Made by a program: the position numbers and the translations under genes. Source: an uncultured Rikenellaceae bacterium (lineage in GTDB: Bacteria; Bacteroidota; Bacteroidia; Bacteroidales; Rikenellaceae). Taken from it: a stretch of DNA of 5,585 bases. Below, piece after piece: positions 1 to 5,585 of the stretch. The DNA lies in assembly GCA_947074135.1 (NCBI GenBank), contig CAMTOL010000151.1, positions 1 to 5,585 of the forward strand, read 5' to 3'. Every line of letters begins with the position of its first letter. Positions within the stretch are counted from its first letter, which is position 1. The notes beneath the pieces are model-generated. The model saw only the letters and a list, made by a program, of their open reading frames with translations, was not told the DNA's origin and did no database searches.

Positions 1-328
1 AAATTAAAATGTTATTAGTTAGAAATTAAAATATAAAATCATTAACAATACAAATCTAATTATAAAAATTAGAAATTCCAAATATATTTTTAGGTTACAG
101 TCTATTTATTTAAGCTGAAATAATATCACTTAAAATAGATTATTAATAGATACAAGAACAGAAAAACACTTTCATAATTGGTTAATGAATTTGTGACGAT
201 AAGAGATAACACTACTAGCTATACCTACTTTAAGCCAGAATAGTACTTAGTTACATTATTGCAGCATTTAATTATACAAAGAAAGCAGGTCTATGAGTAC
301 GAACCAACTACTGACTAACCAAATTCGA
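1..328. other. AT-rich non-coding stretch left of the aminotransferase gene
   Basis: This stretch is very AT-rich, has frequent stops in all frames and contains no reading frame that resembles a protein. It lies downstream (3' side) of the minus-strand aminotransferase gene. I looked for a terminator hairpin after that gene's stop codon and for tRNA-like arms and found neither. A weak imperfect inverted repeat exists around 102-138 (ctatt/aatag and ttaag/cttaa with a bulge), but it lacks a T-run. The only element I can support is a minus-strand promoter match at 51-82, described separately. The small plus-strand frame starting at 293 runs into the aminotransferase gene in antisense and is not credible. 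Confidence 0.6.
51..82 (-). promoter_or_regulatory. Candidate Bacteroidales promoter pointing left out of the window
   Basis: Read on the minus strand, TTTG (82 to 79) is followed after exactly 20 nt by TAGATTTG (58 to 51). This matches both boxes of the Bacteroides vegetative promoter pattern (-33 TTTG and -7 TAnnTTTG) at the usual spacing. Transcription would start near position 44 and leave the window, so the target gene is not visible. The match is exact, but the DNA is AT-rich, so a chance occurrence is possible. Confidence 0.45.
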
Positions 329-1516
329 TCAACAGATGTTATCAAGCACATTTACAATAAGATTACTCACCTCTGCTATCTCCGACTCAATGATAGTCAG
401 TGGCGGCGAAATCCGAAAAGCGGTGTCGCAGAACAGAAACCAATCACTCATTATTCCAACCTTCTGAAAACCCTCCATTACCGCAAACAGAGCCTCCGAA
501 CTACCCAACTCAACAGCTAGTATCAATCCCGAGCGGCGAATTTCAACAACTTTCTCGTGATTTTTGAGCAGTTCTTCAAACATTTTTCCCTTCTCTTCGC
601 TCAAAATATGCAGACCCTCTCGCTCAATCAAACTCATTGCAGCCATTCCAGCTGCACAACAAACAGGATTGCCTCCAAAAGTTGTAATATGACCCAACAC
701 TGGACTGCTCTGAAAACTATCCATTAGCGATTTACTCCCAACAAAAGCACCTAACGGAAGTCCGCCCCCAATAGCCTTTGCCAAACAAACAATATCGGGT
801 CTAACTCCATACTTAACCGATGCAAACATCTCGCCACAACGACCAACTCCAGTCTGAATCTCATCAACAATGAGCAGTGCGCCAACCTCTCGACAACGAC
901 TCTCTAAGGCAGTCAAATAGTCATCTACTGGTGGTCGAACTCCAGCCTCACCCTGCACAACCTCGGTCACAACTCCAGCCGTAGCCTCAGTAATAAGTTC
1001 CAAATCCTCGAAGCAGTTAAACCGAATCTGCCGACACTCGGGAATGAGCGGACGAAAAGCAGTTTTATAGGTTTCGCCACCTTGAATCGAGAGTGCGCCT
1101 TGAGTCGAACCGTGATACGCACCAATCATCGAAACAATCTCACCTCTACCAGTAGCTCGTTTAGCCAGTTTGACAGCACCCTCAATCGCCTCGGCTCCAC
1201 TGTTGACAAAATAGACGCTATCCAACCCATCGGGCAAAAACGATGCAATCTTCATAGCATACTCAACTTGAATGCGCTGCACTGTTTCGCCATAAACCAT
1301 TGTATGCATATAACTGTCAACCTGAGTCTTAATTGCGCTTTTAACCTCCTCGTTGCTATGCCCAACATTACACACCGAAACACCCGAAATCAAATCGAAG
1401 TAGCGTTTGCCATCGGCAGAGTATAAAAACACCCCTTCGGCTCTTTCGACCTCGATAAGCAACGGTGAAGGCGAAGTCTGCCCAATGTGCGCCAAAAATT
1501 GTTCTCTAAGTGTCAT
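329..1516 (-). CDS. Class III PLP-dependent aminotransferase (acetylornithine/ornithine aminotransferase-like)
   Basis: A 395-residue cytoplasmic fold-type I, class III aminotransferase, full length for the family. It moves an amino group between an amine or amino acid and a 2-oxo acid using pyridoxal phosphate. Visible family landmarks are NSGAEA at 105-110 (phosphate binding), YHGST at 134-138, EVVQGEAGV from 185 with Glu190, VDEIQTG from 217 with Asp218 (contacts the PLP ring nitrogen), Lys247 in LAKAIGGG (Schiff-base lysine), HITTFGGNP at 276-284 and Arg368 in FRISPPL, the usual carboxylate-binding arginine. The 'SVCNVGH...MVYGE' N-terminal block (47-77) is typical of a Bacteroidota subgroup usually annotated only as 'aspartate aminotransferase family' or, loosely, as ArgD. 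No arginine-pathway gene is nearby, so I give no symbol. It starts 12 nt after the DUF4293 gene's stop and is probably the last gene of that operon. The class is very secure; the substrate is not. Confidence 0.93.
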   Translation of the reverse strand: MTLREQFLAHIGQTSPSPLLIEVERAEGVFLYSADGKRYFDLISGVSVCNVGHSNEEVKSAIKTQVDSYMHTMVYGETVQRIQVEYAMKIASFLPDGLDSVYFVNSGAEAIEGAVKLAKRATGRGEIVSMIGAYHGSTQGALSIQGGETYKTAFRPLIPECRQIRFNCFEDLELITEATAGVVTEVVQGEAGVRPPVDDYLTALESRCREVGALLIVDEIQTGVGRCGEMFASVKYGVRPDIVCLAKAIGGGLPLGAFVGSKSLMDSFQSSPVLGHITTFGGNPVCCAAGMAAMSLIEREGLHILSEEKGKMFEELLKNHEKVVEIRRSGLILAVELGSSEALFAVMEGFQKVGIMSDWFLFCDTAFRISPPLTIIESEIAEVSNLIVNVLDNIC

Positions 1517-1528
1517 AATTCTAATATA

Positions 1529-2014
1529 TTATCGTATTCTATCGGCAGAACGAAGTAGTAAGATATCGTGCATAATACCCTTATAAGAGAAGAATACAGT
1601 AGCAATTGCAAGTATCGGAACCACCATCACAAACGAATGGTCAACAACATAAGGAGTTCCTGCAAACATCGTATTTAGACGATAAATGCCAATGACCTCA
1701 AAACCAATAAGACCCAATACAAAGATACCCTCAACAAAACATAGGCTCAACTGCAAAGTTCTCTTTTTGTGCAAAAATATTGTAATGATTGGAAGCAGAG
1801 TCGCAAGAACAACCAAGATACCGTGGTAATAGAACGCTTCGCCGCCACCTTTGAAGTAGCTAATACCCCAAATTGTATATAACGCGCCATCTGCCTCGCC
1901 TACAACTGTCGCTTCGACTGGAGTTGCAAGCTCGATTGTGGCTAGTGGAAAAAAGAATAGAAGTCCGCACAAAATAGCGGTAATTAACATAAATAGTGTC
2001 TGTTTGCGTTGCAT
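1529..2014 (-). CDS. DUF4293-family four-helix membrane protein of unknown function
   Basis: A 161-residue integral membrane protein, with hydrophobic segments at about 6-24, 64-81, 87-110 and 127-145. A hydrophilic stretch (about 28-60) lies between the first two helices. The start MQRKQTLFMLITAIL and the C-terminal LRSADRIR (154-161) match my recollection of DUF4293, a small family found in Bacteroidota with no known activity. With a short basic N-terminus (R3, K4) and a basic tail, both ends are predicted to face the cytoplasm and the 28-60 loop the periplasm; this is inference. No catalytic motif is visible. The gene lies between the M23/LysM lipoprotein gene (26 nt upstream) and the aminotransferase gene (12 nt downstream), all on one strand. 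Its start is preceded by AAAGGA (2023 to 2018) only 3 nt before the ATG. That is a Shine-Dalgarno-like string, unusual in this phylum, and may be chance. Confidence 0.88.
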   Translation of the reverse strand: MQRKQTLFMLITAILCGLLFFFPLATIELATPVEATVVGEADGALYTIWGISYFKGGGEAFYYHGILVVLATLLPIITIFLHKKRTLQLSLCFVEGIFVLGLIGFEVIGIYRLNTMFAGTPYVVDHSFVMVVPILAIATVFFSYKGIMHDILLLRSADRIR

Positions 2015-2040
2015 AATTCCTTTATTTTTAAAATTTTAAT

Positions 2041-3117
2041 TTACTTTACCCTTAGTTTTTTACCCGACCTAATAACGCTGTTGCGAGTGATATTATTGAG
2101 CTGACAAAGAGCATTAACAGTCGTTTTATACTTTTGTGCAATACCTGACAGTGTATCGCCACTAACAATTGTATGCCACTGCTCTTTCGCTTTTGGTTGT
2201 TCGGGCGCAGAGTAAACCTCATCGCCAACTCTAACTCCTCGACTCGACGATGCAGAAGCAGCTATAACAGCCAACTGCTCTGCCGTAAGTTCGTTTGTAA
2301 TAATCTCGCCAAGCTCCTCGTCATCTTCGCCTTGGTCCGACAAAAGCGTTGAACTATTATTACCTTGCGAGTCCAACTTCGCCATAATAGTTCCATCACG
2401 ACCTTTAGTAACGCTTAACAACCCACTCTGAAGAGATTTTTTATCAAAATTAATGAGTAGTGCAGGGTCAATAGCTTCGCCTTTTACTCTTATTTCGAGA
2501 TGAAGGTGGTCTGTTGTGGCGTTTCCAGTTCGTCCACATAGTGCTATCTTTTGTCCACTAGTAACAACATCGCCTATATTAACTAAATTTTCGTTATTAT
2601 GAGCATAAACGCTTTCGAGTCCATTATTGTGCGCCACAACAACTACATTTCCATAACCAGCATAGGGTTTCGACATTCGAACGACTCCTCCAAATATAGC
2701 ATATATAGGGCTCTTTGCAGGTGCTACAATATCACACCCTGTATGCATAGAGCGTCCTCTAATACCGTAATGAGAACTAAACTTTCCGTCAATAGGGAAT
2801 GTAAAAGCATTGGCGATAGAGTCCAGCTCAATATCAATTACATCAACTCCAAATCGAGTAAATGGGTCGAAATAGGGGTATTTAACATGTTGCGCCTCAA
2901 GCGATGTTTCGTCGATTACTATGTCGGTTGTCGCATTTGTAACCTCTACCTCTTCGTTCTTCTCCTCTGCGGCTATAGTTGAGATATCCGCTTGCTCATC
3001 AATACGTGCTGCCATTTTATCATCCCAAACCGAGCTCATAATGTAGGAGCGTTGGGTACAGCTCGAAATCAATAATAATGCAGAGCTAAATAACGTTAGT
3101 ATAAATCTATTGTTCAT
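2041..3117 (-). CDS. Lipoprotein with M23 peptidase domain and C-terminal LysM domain (peptidoglycan hydrolase)
   Basis: A 358-residue secreted lipoprotein that should cut peptide cross-links in peptidoglycan. Residues 1-20 form a lipoprotein signal ending in ISSC, with Cys20 as the lipidated residue. No acidic surface-export motif follows the cysteine (TQRS), so a periplasm-facing anchor is more likely. An acidic, low-complexity spacer fills about 30-75. The M23 (LytM-like) domain spans about 105-222 with every key residue present: zinc ligands His125 and Asp129 in HTGCD, His173 in YAHN, and His204 and His206 in HLHLE (His206 the third zinc ligand, His173 and His204 catalytic). It should therefore be an active metalloenzyme, unlike degenerate NlpD/EnvC-type activators. 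A linker with an acidic patch (264-269) leads to one LysM peptidoglycan-binding domain at about 314-357 (WHTIVSGDTLSGIA...). It is the first gene of the presumed minus-strand operon, with its own candidate promoter upstream. Confidence 0.93.
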   Translation of the reverse strand: MNNRFILTLFSSALLLISSCTQRSYIMSSVWDDKMAARIDEQADISTIAAEEKNEEVEVTNATTDIVIDETSLEAQHVKYPYFDPFTRFGVDVIDIELDSIANAFTFPIDGKFSSHYGIRGRSMHTGCDIVAPAKSPIYAIFGGVVRMSKPYAGYGNVVVVAHNNGLESVYAHNNENLVNIGDVVTSGQKIALCGRTGNATTDHLHLEIRVKGEAIDPALLINFDKKSLQSGLLSVTKGRDGTIMAKLDSQGNNSSTLLSDQGEDDEELGEIITNELTAEQLAVIAASASSSRGVRVGDEVYSAPEQPKAKEQWHTIVSGDTLSGIAQKYKTTVNALCQLNNITRNSVIRSGKKLRVK

Positions 3118-3150
3118 TTGTAAAACATTTACTTAGTACTTAAATTTACG

Positions 3151-3169
3151 ACAAAAATACAATTTTTGT
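3151..3169. repeat. Short palindrome in the divergent promoter region
   Basis: ACAAAAAT (3151-3158) and ATTTTTGT (3162-3169) are perfect 8-nt inverted arms around ACA. The palindrome overlaps the candidate -7 box of the minus-strand lipoprotein promoter. It could be an operator site or a chance product of A/T runs; nothing in the sequence separates these. Confidence 0.35.
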
Positions 3170-3183
3170 ACTCCAAAAACAAT
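3152..3183 (-). promoter_or_regulatory. Candidate promoter for the lipoprotein-DUF4293-aminotransferase operon
   Basis: On the minus strand, ATTG (3183 to 3180, 3 of 4 to TTTG) is followed after 20 nt by TATTTTTG (3159 to 3152), a full match to TAnnTTTG. Transcription would begin near 3145, about 28 nt before the lipoprotein ATG. The position, spacing and orientation fit the operon that follows. Confidence 0.5.
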
Positions 3184-3186
3184 TTT

Positions 3187-3218
3187 TTAGGCTCTTTTGC
3201 CATTTTATTATATCTTTG
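3187..3218 (+). promoter_or_regulatory. Candidate promoter for trxB
   Basis: TATCTTTG at 3211-3218 matches the Bacteroides -7 box TAnnTTTG exactly. The -33 box at 20-nt spacing is poor (TTAG at 3187-3190). A better TTTG at 3196-3199 lies too close (11 nt). The predicted start near 3225 gives a leader of roughly 40 nt before the trxB ATG. Confidence 0.5.
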
Positions 3219-3263
3219 TGGTTTAATTTTAACTAAATTACAGCTAAACAAAATAATTCGAGA

Positions 3264-4196
3264 ATGCCAACTATCAAAACTTTAATCATCGGTAGCGGAC
3301 CAGCTGGATATACTGCCGCAATTTACGCTTCGAGAGCCAACCTATCGCCTGTTGTTTACGAGGGTTTTACACCTGGTGGGCAACTTACAACTACTACTGA
3401 AATCGAGAATTTCCCAGGCTACCCTAATGGTACAACTGGCAACGAAATGATGGCAGACCTTAGAACTCAGGCCGAAAGATTTGGAACGGAAGTTCGCAGT
3501 GGTTATGTTACTAAGGTTGACCTATCGAAACGTCCGTTTACGGTTGAAATTAATGATGGAGAAGCTAATTTGTTAGCAGAAACGTTGATTATCGCAACTG
3601 GAGCAACAGCTCGATACTTGGGTCTTGAGAGCGAGGAGAGGTTCAGAGGCAGTGGGGTTTCGGCGTGTGCTACTTGCGATGGCTTTTTCTATCGCAAAAA
3701 GAGTGTGGCAGTTGTGGGTGGCGGCGATACTGCTTGCGAAGAGGCGACATACTTGGCAGGATTGGCAAACAAAGTTTATTTGATTGTTCGTAAAGACTAT
3801 CTCAGAGCAAGTAAAGCTATGCAGGAGCGAGTGTTTAAGAACGAGAAGATTGAGGTTCTTTTTGAACATAACACTGTTGAAGTTCTTGGCGATGAGAGTG
3901 GGGTGACAGGTGCGTTGCTTAAACATAACGACGGTACGCTCAAAGAGATTGCCATTGACGGCTTTTTCTTGGCGATTGGACATACTCCAGTAACAGCGGT
4001 TTTCGCAGGTCAGTTAGAGTTAGACGAACAAGGTTATATCAAAACAGTGCCAGGAACTGGACGTACTAGTGTTGAGGGAGTATGGGCAGCAGGTGATGTT
4101 CAGGATCCTCACTATCGTCAAGCTATTACGGCAGCAGGTTCGGGTTGTGTGGCAGCACTAGAGGTCGAACGTTTTCTTTCAATGCATAATTCATAA
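3264..4196 (+). CDS. trxB: Thioredoxin reductase (NADPH), low-molecular-weight type
   Basis: A 310-residue cytoplasmic flavoenzyme that passes electrons from NADPH through FAD and a redox disulfide to thioredoxin. Visible motifs are GSGPAG at 10-15 (FAD dinucleotide fold), GGQLTTTTEIENFPG from 38, ATGA at 111-114, the active-site Cys135-Ala-Thr-Cys138, GGGDTA at 152-157 (NADPH fold) and AAGDV at 275-279 (second FAD contact). The usual HRRxxxR clamp for the NADPH 2'-phosphate reads VRKDYLR (175-181): the histidine is Val and the second arginine is Lys, but Arg176 and Arg181 remain, so NADPH use is still expected. There is no N-terminal AhpF-type extension, so this is TrxB proper. The reading frame ends in SMHNS, and the MHNS codons and stop lie inside a repeat that runs on towards metK; the native C-terminus was probably altered by it. 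Start at 3264 puts the FAD motif at the normal distance. No Shine-Dalgarno is visible. Confidence 0.96.
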   Translation: MPTIKTLIIGSGPAGYTAAIYASRANLSPVVYEGFTPGGQLTTTTEIENFPGYPNGTTGNEMMADLRTQAERFGTEVRSGYVTKVDLSKRPFTVEINDGEANLLAETLIIATGATARYLGLESEERFRGSGVSACATCDGFFYRKKSVAVVGGGDTACEEATYLAGLANKVYLIVRKDYLRASKAMQERVFKNEKIEVLFEHNTVEVLGDESGVTGALLKHNDGTLKEIAIDGFFLAIGHTPVTAVFAGQLELDEQGYIKTVPGTGRTSVEGVWAAGDVQDPHYRQAITAAGSGCVAALEVERFLSMHNS

Positions 4197-4208
4197 TTCA
4201 TAATTTTA
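4177..4208 (+). promoter_or_regulatory. Weak candidate promoter for metK overlapping the trxB end
   Basis: TTTC (4177-4180, 3 of 4 to TTTG) and TAATTTTA (4201-4208, missing only the final G of TAnnTTTG) are separated by 20 nt. If real, transcription would start near 4215 and the metK leader would include the right half of the heptamer repeat. No better promoter is visible between trxB and metK, so read-through from trxB is an equally good explanation. Confidence 0.2.
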
Positions 4209-4304
4209 GTTATTACGACAATTAACTAAGCGTTATTAACAAAATTATGAATTATAAATTACGAATTATGCATTATGAATTATGAATTATGCATTATGAA
4301 TTAT
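4179..4304. repeat. Inverted and tandem heptamer repeat between trxB and metK
   Basis: The right half (4242-4304) is nine consecutive 7-nt units: aaattat, gaattat, aaattac, then gaattat-gcattat-gaattat twice. The last six units are thus two identical 21-nt copies (4263-4283 and 4284-4304). The left half (4179-4206) is the same kind of array on the opposite strand, about four units. Positions 4181-4199 are an exact 19-nt reverse complement of 4277-4295. The inner parts also pair: 4199-4217 with 4231-4249 (9 perfect pairs, then imperfect), leaving a loop at 4218-4230. A transcript could fold into a long AU-rich stem-loop. The repeat encodes MNYELCI when read through; similar 'MNYELRI'-like spurious peptides are, as I recall, common in Bacteroidota and cyanobacterial genomes. 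It carries no gene of its own and is not a CRISPR. Confidence 0.88.
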
Positions 4305-4310
4305 AAAAAA

Positions 4311-5522
4311 ATGGGTTATTTATTTACATCAGAGTCGGTAAGCGAAGGACACCCCGACAAAGTGGCAGACCAAATTTCAGATGCCATTCTCGATCAATTT
4401 CTTGCACAAGACCCTAACTCAAAGGTTGCTTGTGAAACTATTTGCACTACTGGACTTGTAGTTGTTGCAGGCGAAGTTAAAAGCGAGGCTTATGTCGATA
4501 TCCAGTCAACCGTTCGAGGTGTGATTGAGCGTATTGGCTATAACGATGCTAAACTAGGTTTTGAGGCTAGTTCTTGCGGTGTGCTTAGCGCAATTCACGA
4601 GCAGTCGCCAGATATCAATCAAGGCGTTGAGCGTGAAGACAAGGAGGAGCAAGGAGCTGGTGACCAGGGTATGATGTTTGGTTATGCTTGTCGTGAAACT
4701 GCATCATATATGCCAGCGGCTTTGACGCTTTCGCACTTGATACTTCAAAAATTGGCTAAGATTCGTCGTGCAGGAGAGGTGATGACCTACTTGCGTCCCG
4801 ATGCTAAGAGCCAAGTTACAATTGAGTATGATGATAATGGAGCGGCAAAGCGTGTACATACAATTGTCGTTTCTACTCAACACGCTGAAGATGTTAGCGT
4901 TGAACAGATTAAAGAAGATGTTAAAAATATTTTAATTCCGCAGGTTAAGGCAGGGTTAGCAAAACGCTCTGACCAGTTGGCGGATCTGATTCAAGATGAC
5001 TATATATTGCACGTCAATCCAACAGGTAAGTTCTGTATTGGTGGTCCGATGGGCGACACTGGGTTGACAGGTCGTAAGATTATAGTTGACACTTATGGTG
5101 GTCGTTCGGGTCACGGTGGCGGTTGTTTCTCGGGTAAGGATTCGAGCAAGGTTGACCGCAGTGCAGCTTATGCTACACGCCATATTGCTAAGAATATGGT
5201 CGCTGCTGGTCTTTGCGACGAGGCTATTGTTCAGGTTGCTTATGCTATTGGGGTGGCTCGTCCGGTTAGCTTCTTTGTTGACACTAGAGGCACCTCTAAA
5301 GTTGGAATTTCGGACGGAGATTTGGCTATTAAGATATGTGAATTGGTAGATATGCGTCCAGCAAAGATTGTTGAGCGATTTGGGCTTAAAAATCCGATTT
5401 ACTTCCCAACGGCATCTTATGGTCACTTTGGCAGGGATTCATACGAAGAGAACGGTTTAGTGTTCTTCCCTTGGGAGCGTTTGGATTTAGTCGATACGTT
5501 TAAAGCTGCACTACTAAAATAA
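4311..5522 (+). CDS. metK: S-adenosylmethionine synthetase (methionine adenosyltransferase)
   Basis: A 403-residue cytoplasmic enzyme that makes S-adenosylmethionine from methionine and ATP, releasing phosphate and diphosphate; normally a homotetramer needing Mg2+ and K+. From the chosen start the protein opens [17 protein letters not shown] (His14 and Asp16 near ATP and Mg). It contains [12 protein letters not shown] from 115 (first family signature) and GGGCFSGKD at 269-277 (second signature, phosphate-binding loop), followed by KVDRSAAY. In the second signature Cys272 replaces the usual Ala of GGGAFSGKD. The frame is open back to an ATG at 4275, but those 12 codons ([12 protein letters not shown]) are translated heptamer repeat, and family members begin at or close to this Met. 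The chosen ATG follows an A-run (TATAAAAAA), the sort of leader used in this phylum in place of Shine-Dalgarno. No SAM riboswitch is visible upstream. An intrinsic terminator follows the stop. Confidence 0.97.
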   Translation: MGYLFTSESVSEGHPDKVADQISDAILDQFLAQDPNSKVACETICTTGLVVVAGEVKSEAYVDIQSTVRGVIERIGYNDAKLGFEASSCGVLSAIHEQSPDINQGVEREDKEEQGAGDQGMMFGYACRETASYMPAALTLSHLILQKLAKIRRAGEVMTYLRPDAKSQVTIEYDDNGAAKRVHTIVVSTQHAEDVSVEQIKEDVKNILIPQVKAGLAKRSDQLADLIQDDYILHVNPTGKFCIGGPMGDTGLTGRKIIVDTYGGRSGHGGGCFSGKDSSKVDRSAAYATRHIAKNMVAAGLCDEAIVQVAYAIGVARPVSFFVDTRGTSKVGISDGDLAIKICELVDMRPAKIVERFGLKNPIYFPTASYGHFGRDSYEENGLVFFPWERLDLVDTFKAALLK

Positions 5523-5549
5523 TTAATTAAGCTTAAAATGTGAATAATC

Positions 5550-5583
5550 AAAGAGTTGTAAAAATTTTTACAACTCTTTTTTT
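5550..5583 (+). terminator. Intrinsic terminator after metK
   Basis: Positions 5550-5564 and 5565-5579 are perfect 15-nt inverted repeats (core AAGAGTTGTAAAAA and its complement), with the middle A/T pairs opening to form the loop. A run of seven T (5577-5583) overlaps the end of the stem and continues past it. It begins 27 nt after the metK stop. On the opposite strand the stem is followed by only three T, so it should act mainly on plus-strand transcripts. Confidence 0.9.
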
Positions 5584-5585
5584 GT

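Noticed and set aside
250..330. tRNA-like sequence around TTCGATC (324-330)
   Set aside because: The flanking five bases do not form a T-arm stem, and no acceptor or anticodon arms can be drawn.
293..520. 75-residue plus-strand reading frame at the left side
   Set aside because: Most of it is antisense to the well-supported aminotransferase gene, its composition is not protein-like, and it matches no family I recognise.
1082..1426. Plus-strand frame antisense to the aminotransferase gene
   Set aside because: A shadow of the codon structure of a strongly supported gene; no motifs.
2599..2982. Plus-strand frame antisense to the M23 lipoprotein gene
   Set aside because: A shadow frame lying across the catalytic M23 coding region; no motifs.
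3573..3983. Minus-strand frame antisense to trxB
   Set aside because: A shadow frame over the conserved CATC and NADPH-fold region of trxB.
4199..4249. Intrinsic terminator after trxB
   Set aside because: The inverted arms can pair, but the stem is AU-rich and imperfect near the loop, and no T-run follows it.
4242..4304. Possible CRISPR array
   Set aside because: The units are 7 or 21 nt and abut directly with no unique spacers, and there are no cas genes.
4275..4310. N-terminal extension [12 protein letters not shown] of MetK
   Set aside because: These codons are the heptamer repeat read in frame. Family members start at or near the Met encoded at 4311.
4208..4310. SAM riboswitch upstream of metK
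   Set aside because: The leader is only the heptamer repeat and AT-rich spacer. None of the conserved GC-containing helices of SAM riboswitches is visible.
4956..5426. Frames overlapping metK on the minus strand (4956-5426) and in another plus frame (5086-5349)
   Set aside because: metK is unambiguous through this region. The alternative products are low-complexity shadows.

Overview
The window looks like a chromosomal housekeeping segment from a member of the Bacteroidota, most likely the order Bacteroidales. Four things point there: a DUF4293-type membrane protein (a family I know only from this phylum) ending in the motif LRSADRIR; a class III aminotransferase of the 'SVCNVGH...MVYGE' type common in the phylum; almost no Shine-Dalgarno sequences; and candidate promoters matching the Bacteroides pattern (-33 TTTG, about 20 nt, -7 TAnnTTTG). 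No genus can be assigned from what is visible. The DNA is AT-rich, especially between genes.

Layout. Positions 1-328 hold no credible gene, but carry a good match to a Bacteroidales promoter pointing left, out of the window. Positions 329-3117 hold three minus-strand genes, closely spaced (26 and 12 nt) and therefore probably one operon. In transcription order they are an M23/LysM lipoprotein (cell-wall hydrolase), a four-helix membrane protein of unknown function (DUF4293) and a PLP-dependent class III aminotransferase. Positions 3118-3263 are a divergent promoter region with a candidate promoter on each strand and a short palindrome. On the plus strand follow trxB (thioredoxin reductase, 3264-4196) and metK (S-adenosylmethionine synthetase, start reassigned to 4311, end 5522), then a strong intrinsic terminator at 5550-5583.

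The plus-strand genes are core metabolism: TrxB keeps thioredoxin reduced with NADPH, and MetK makes the cell's methyl donor. The minus-strand group mixes peptidoglycan remodelling, an unknown inner-membrane protein and amino-group transfer. Its shared function, if there is one, cannot be read from the sequence.

The most unusual structure is between trxB and metK. An array of 7-nt units (consensus GAATTAT/GCATTAT) occurs in inverted orientation on the two sides of a short spacer. It supplies the last codons and stop of trxB and the whole region just before the metK start, where it creates several spurious ATGs and tiny upstream reading frames. I found no CRISPR, prophage, transposase, RNA gene or defence system, and no convincing previously undescribed system. 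Most of the window is ordinary.
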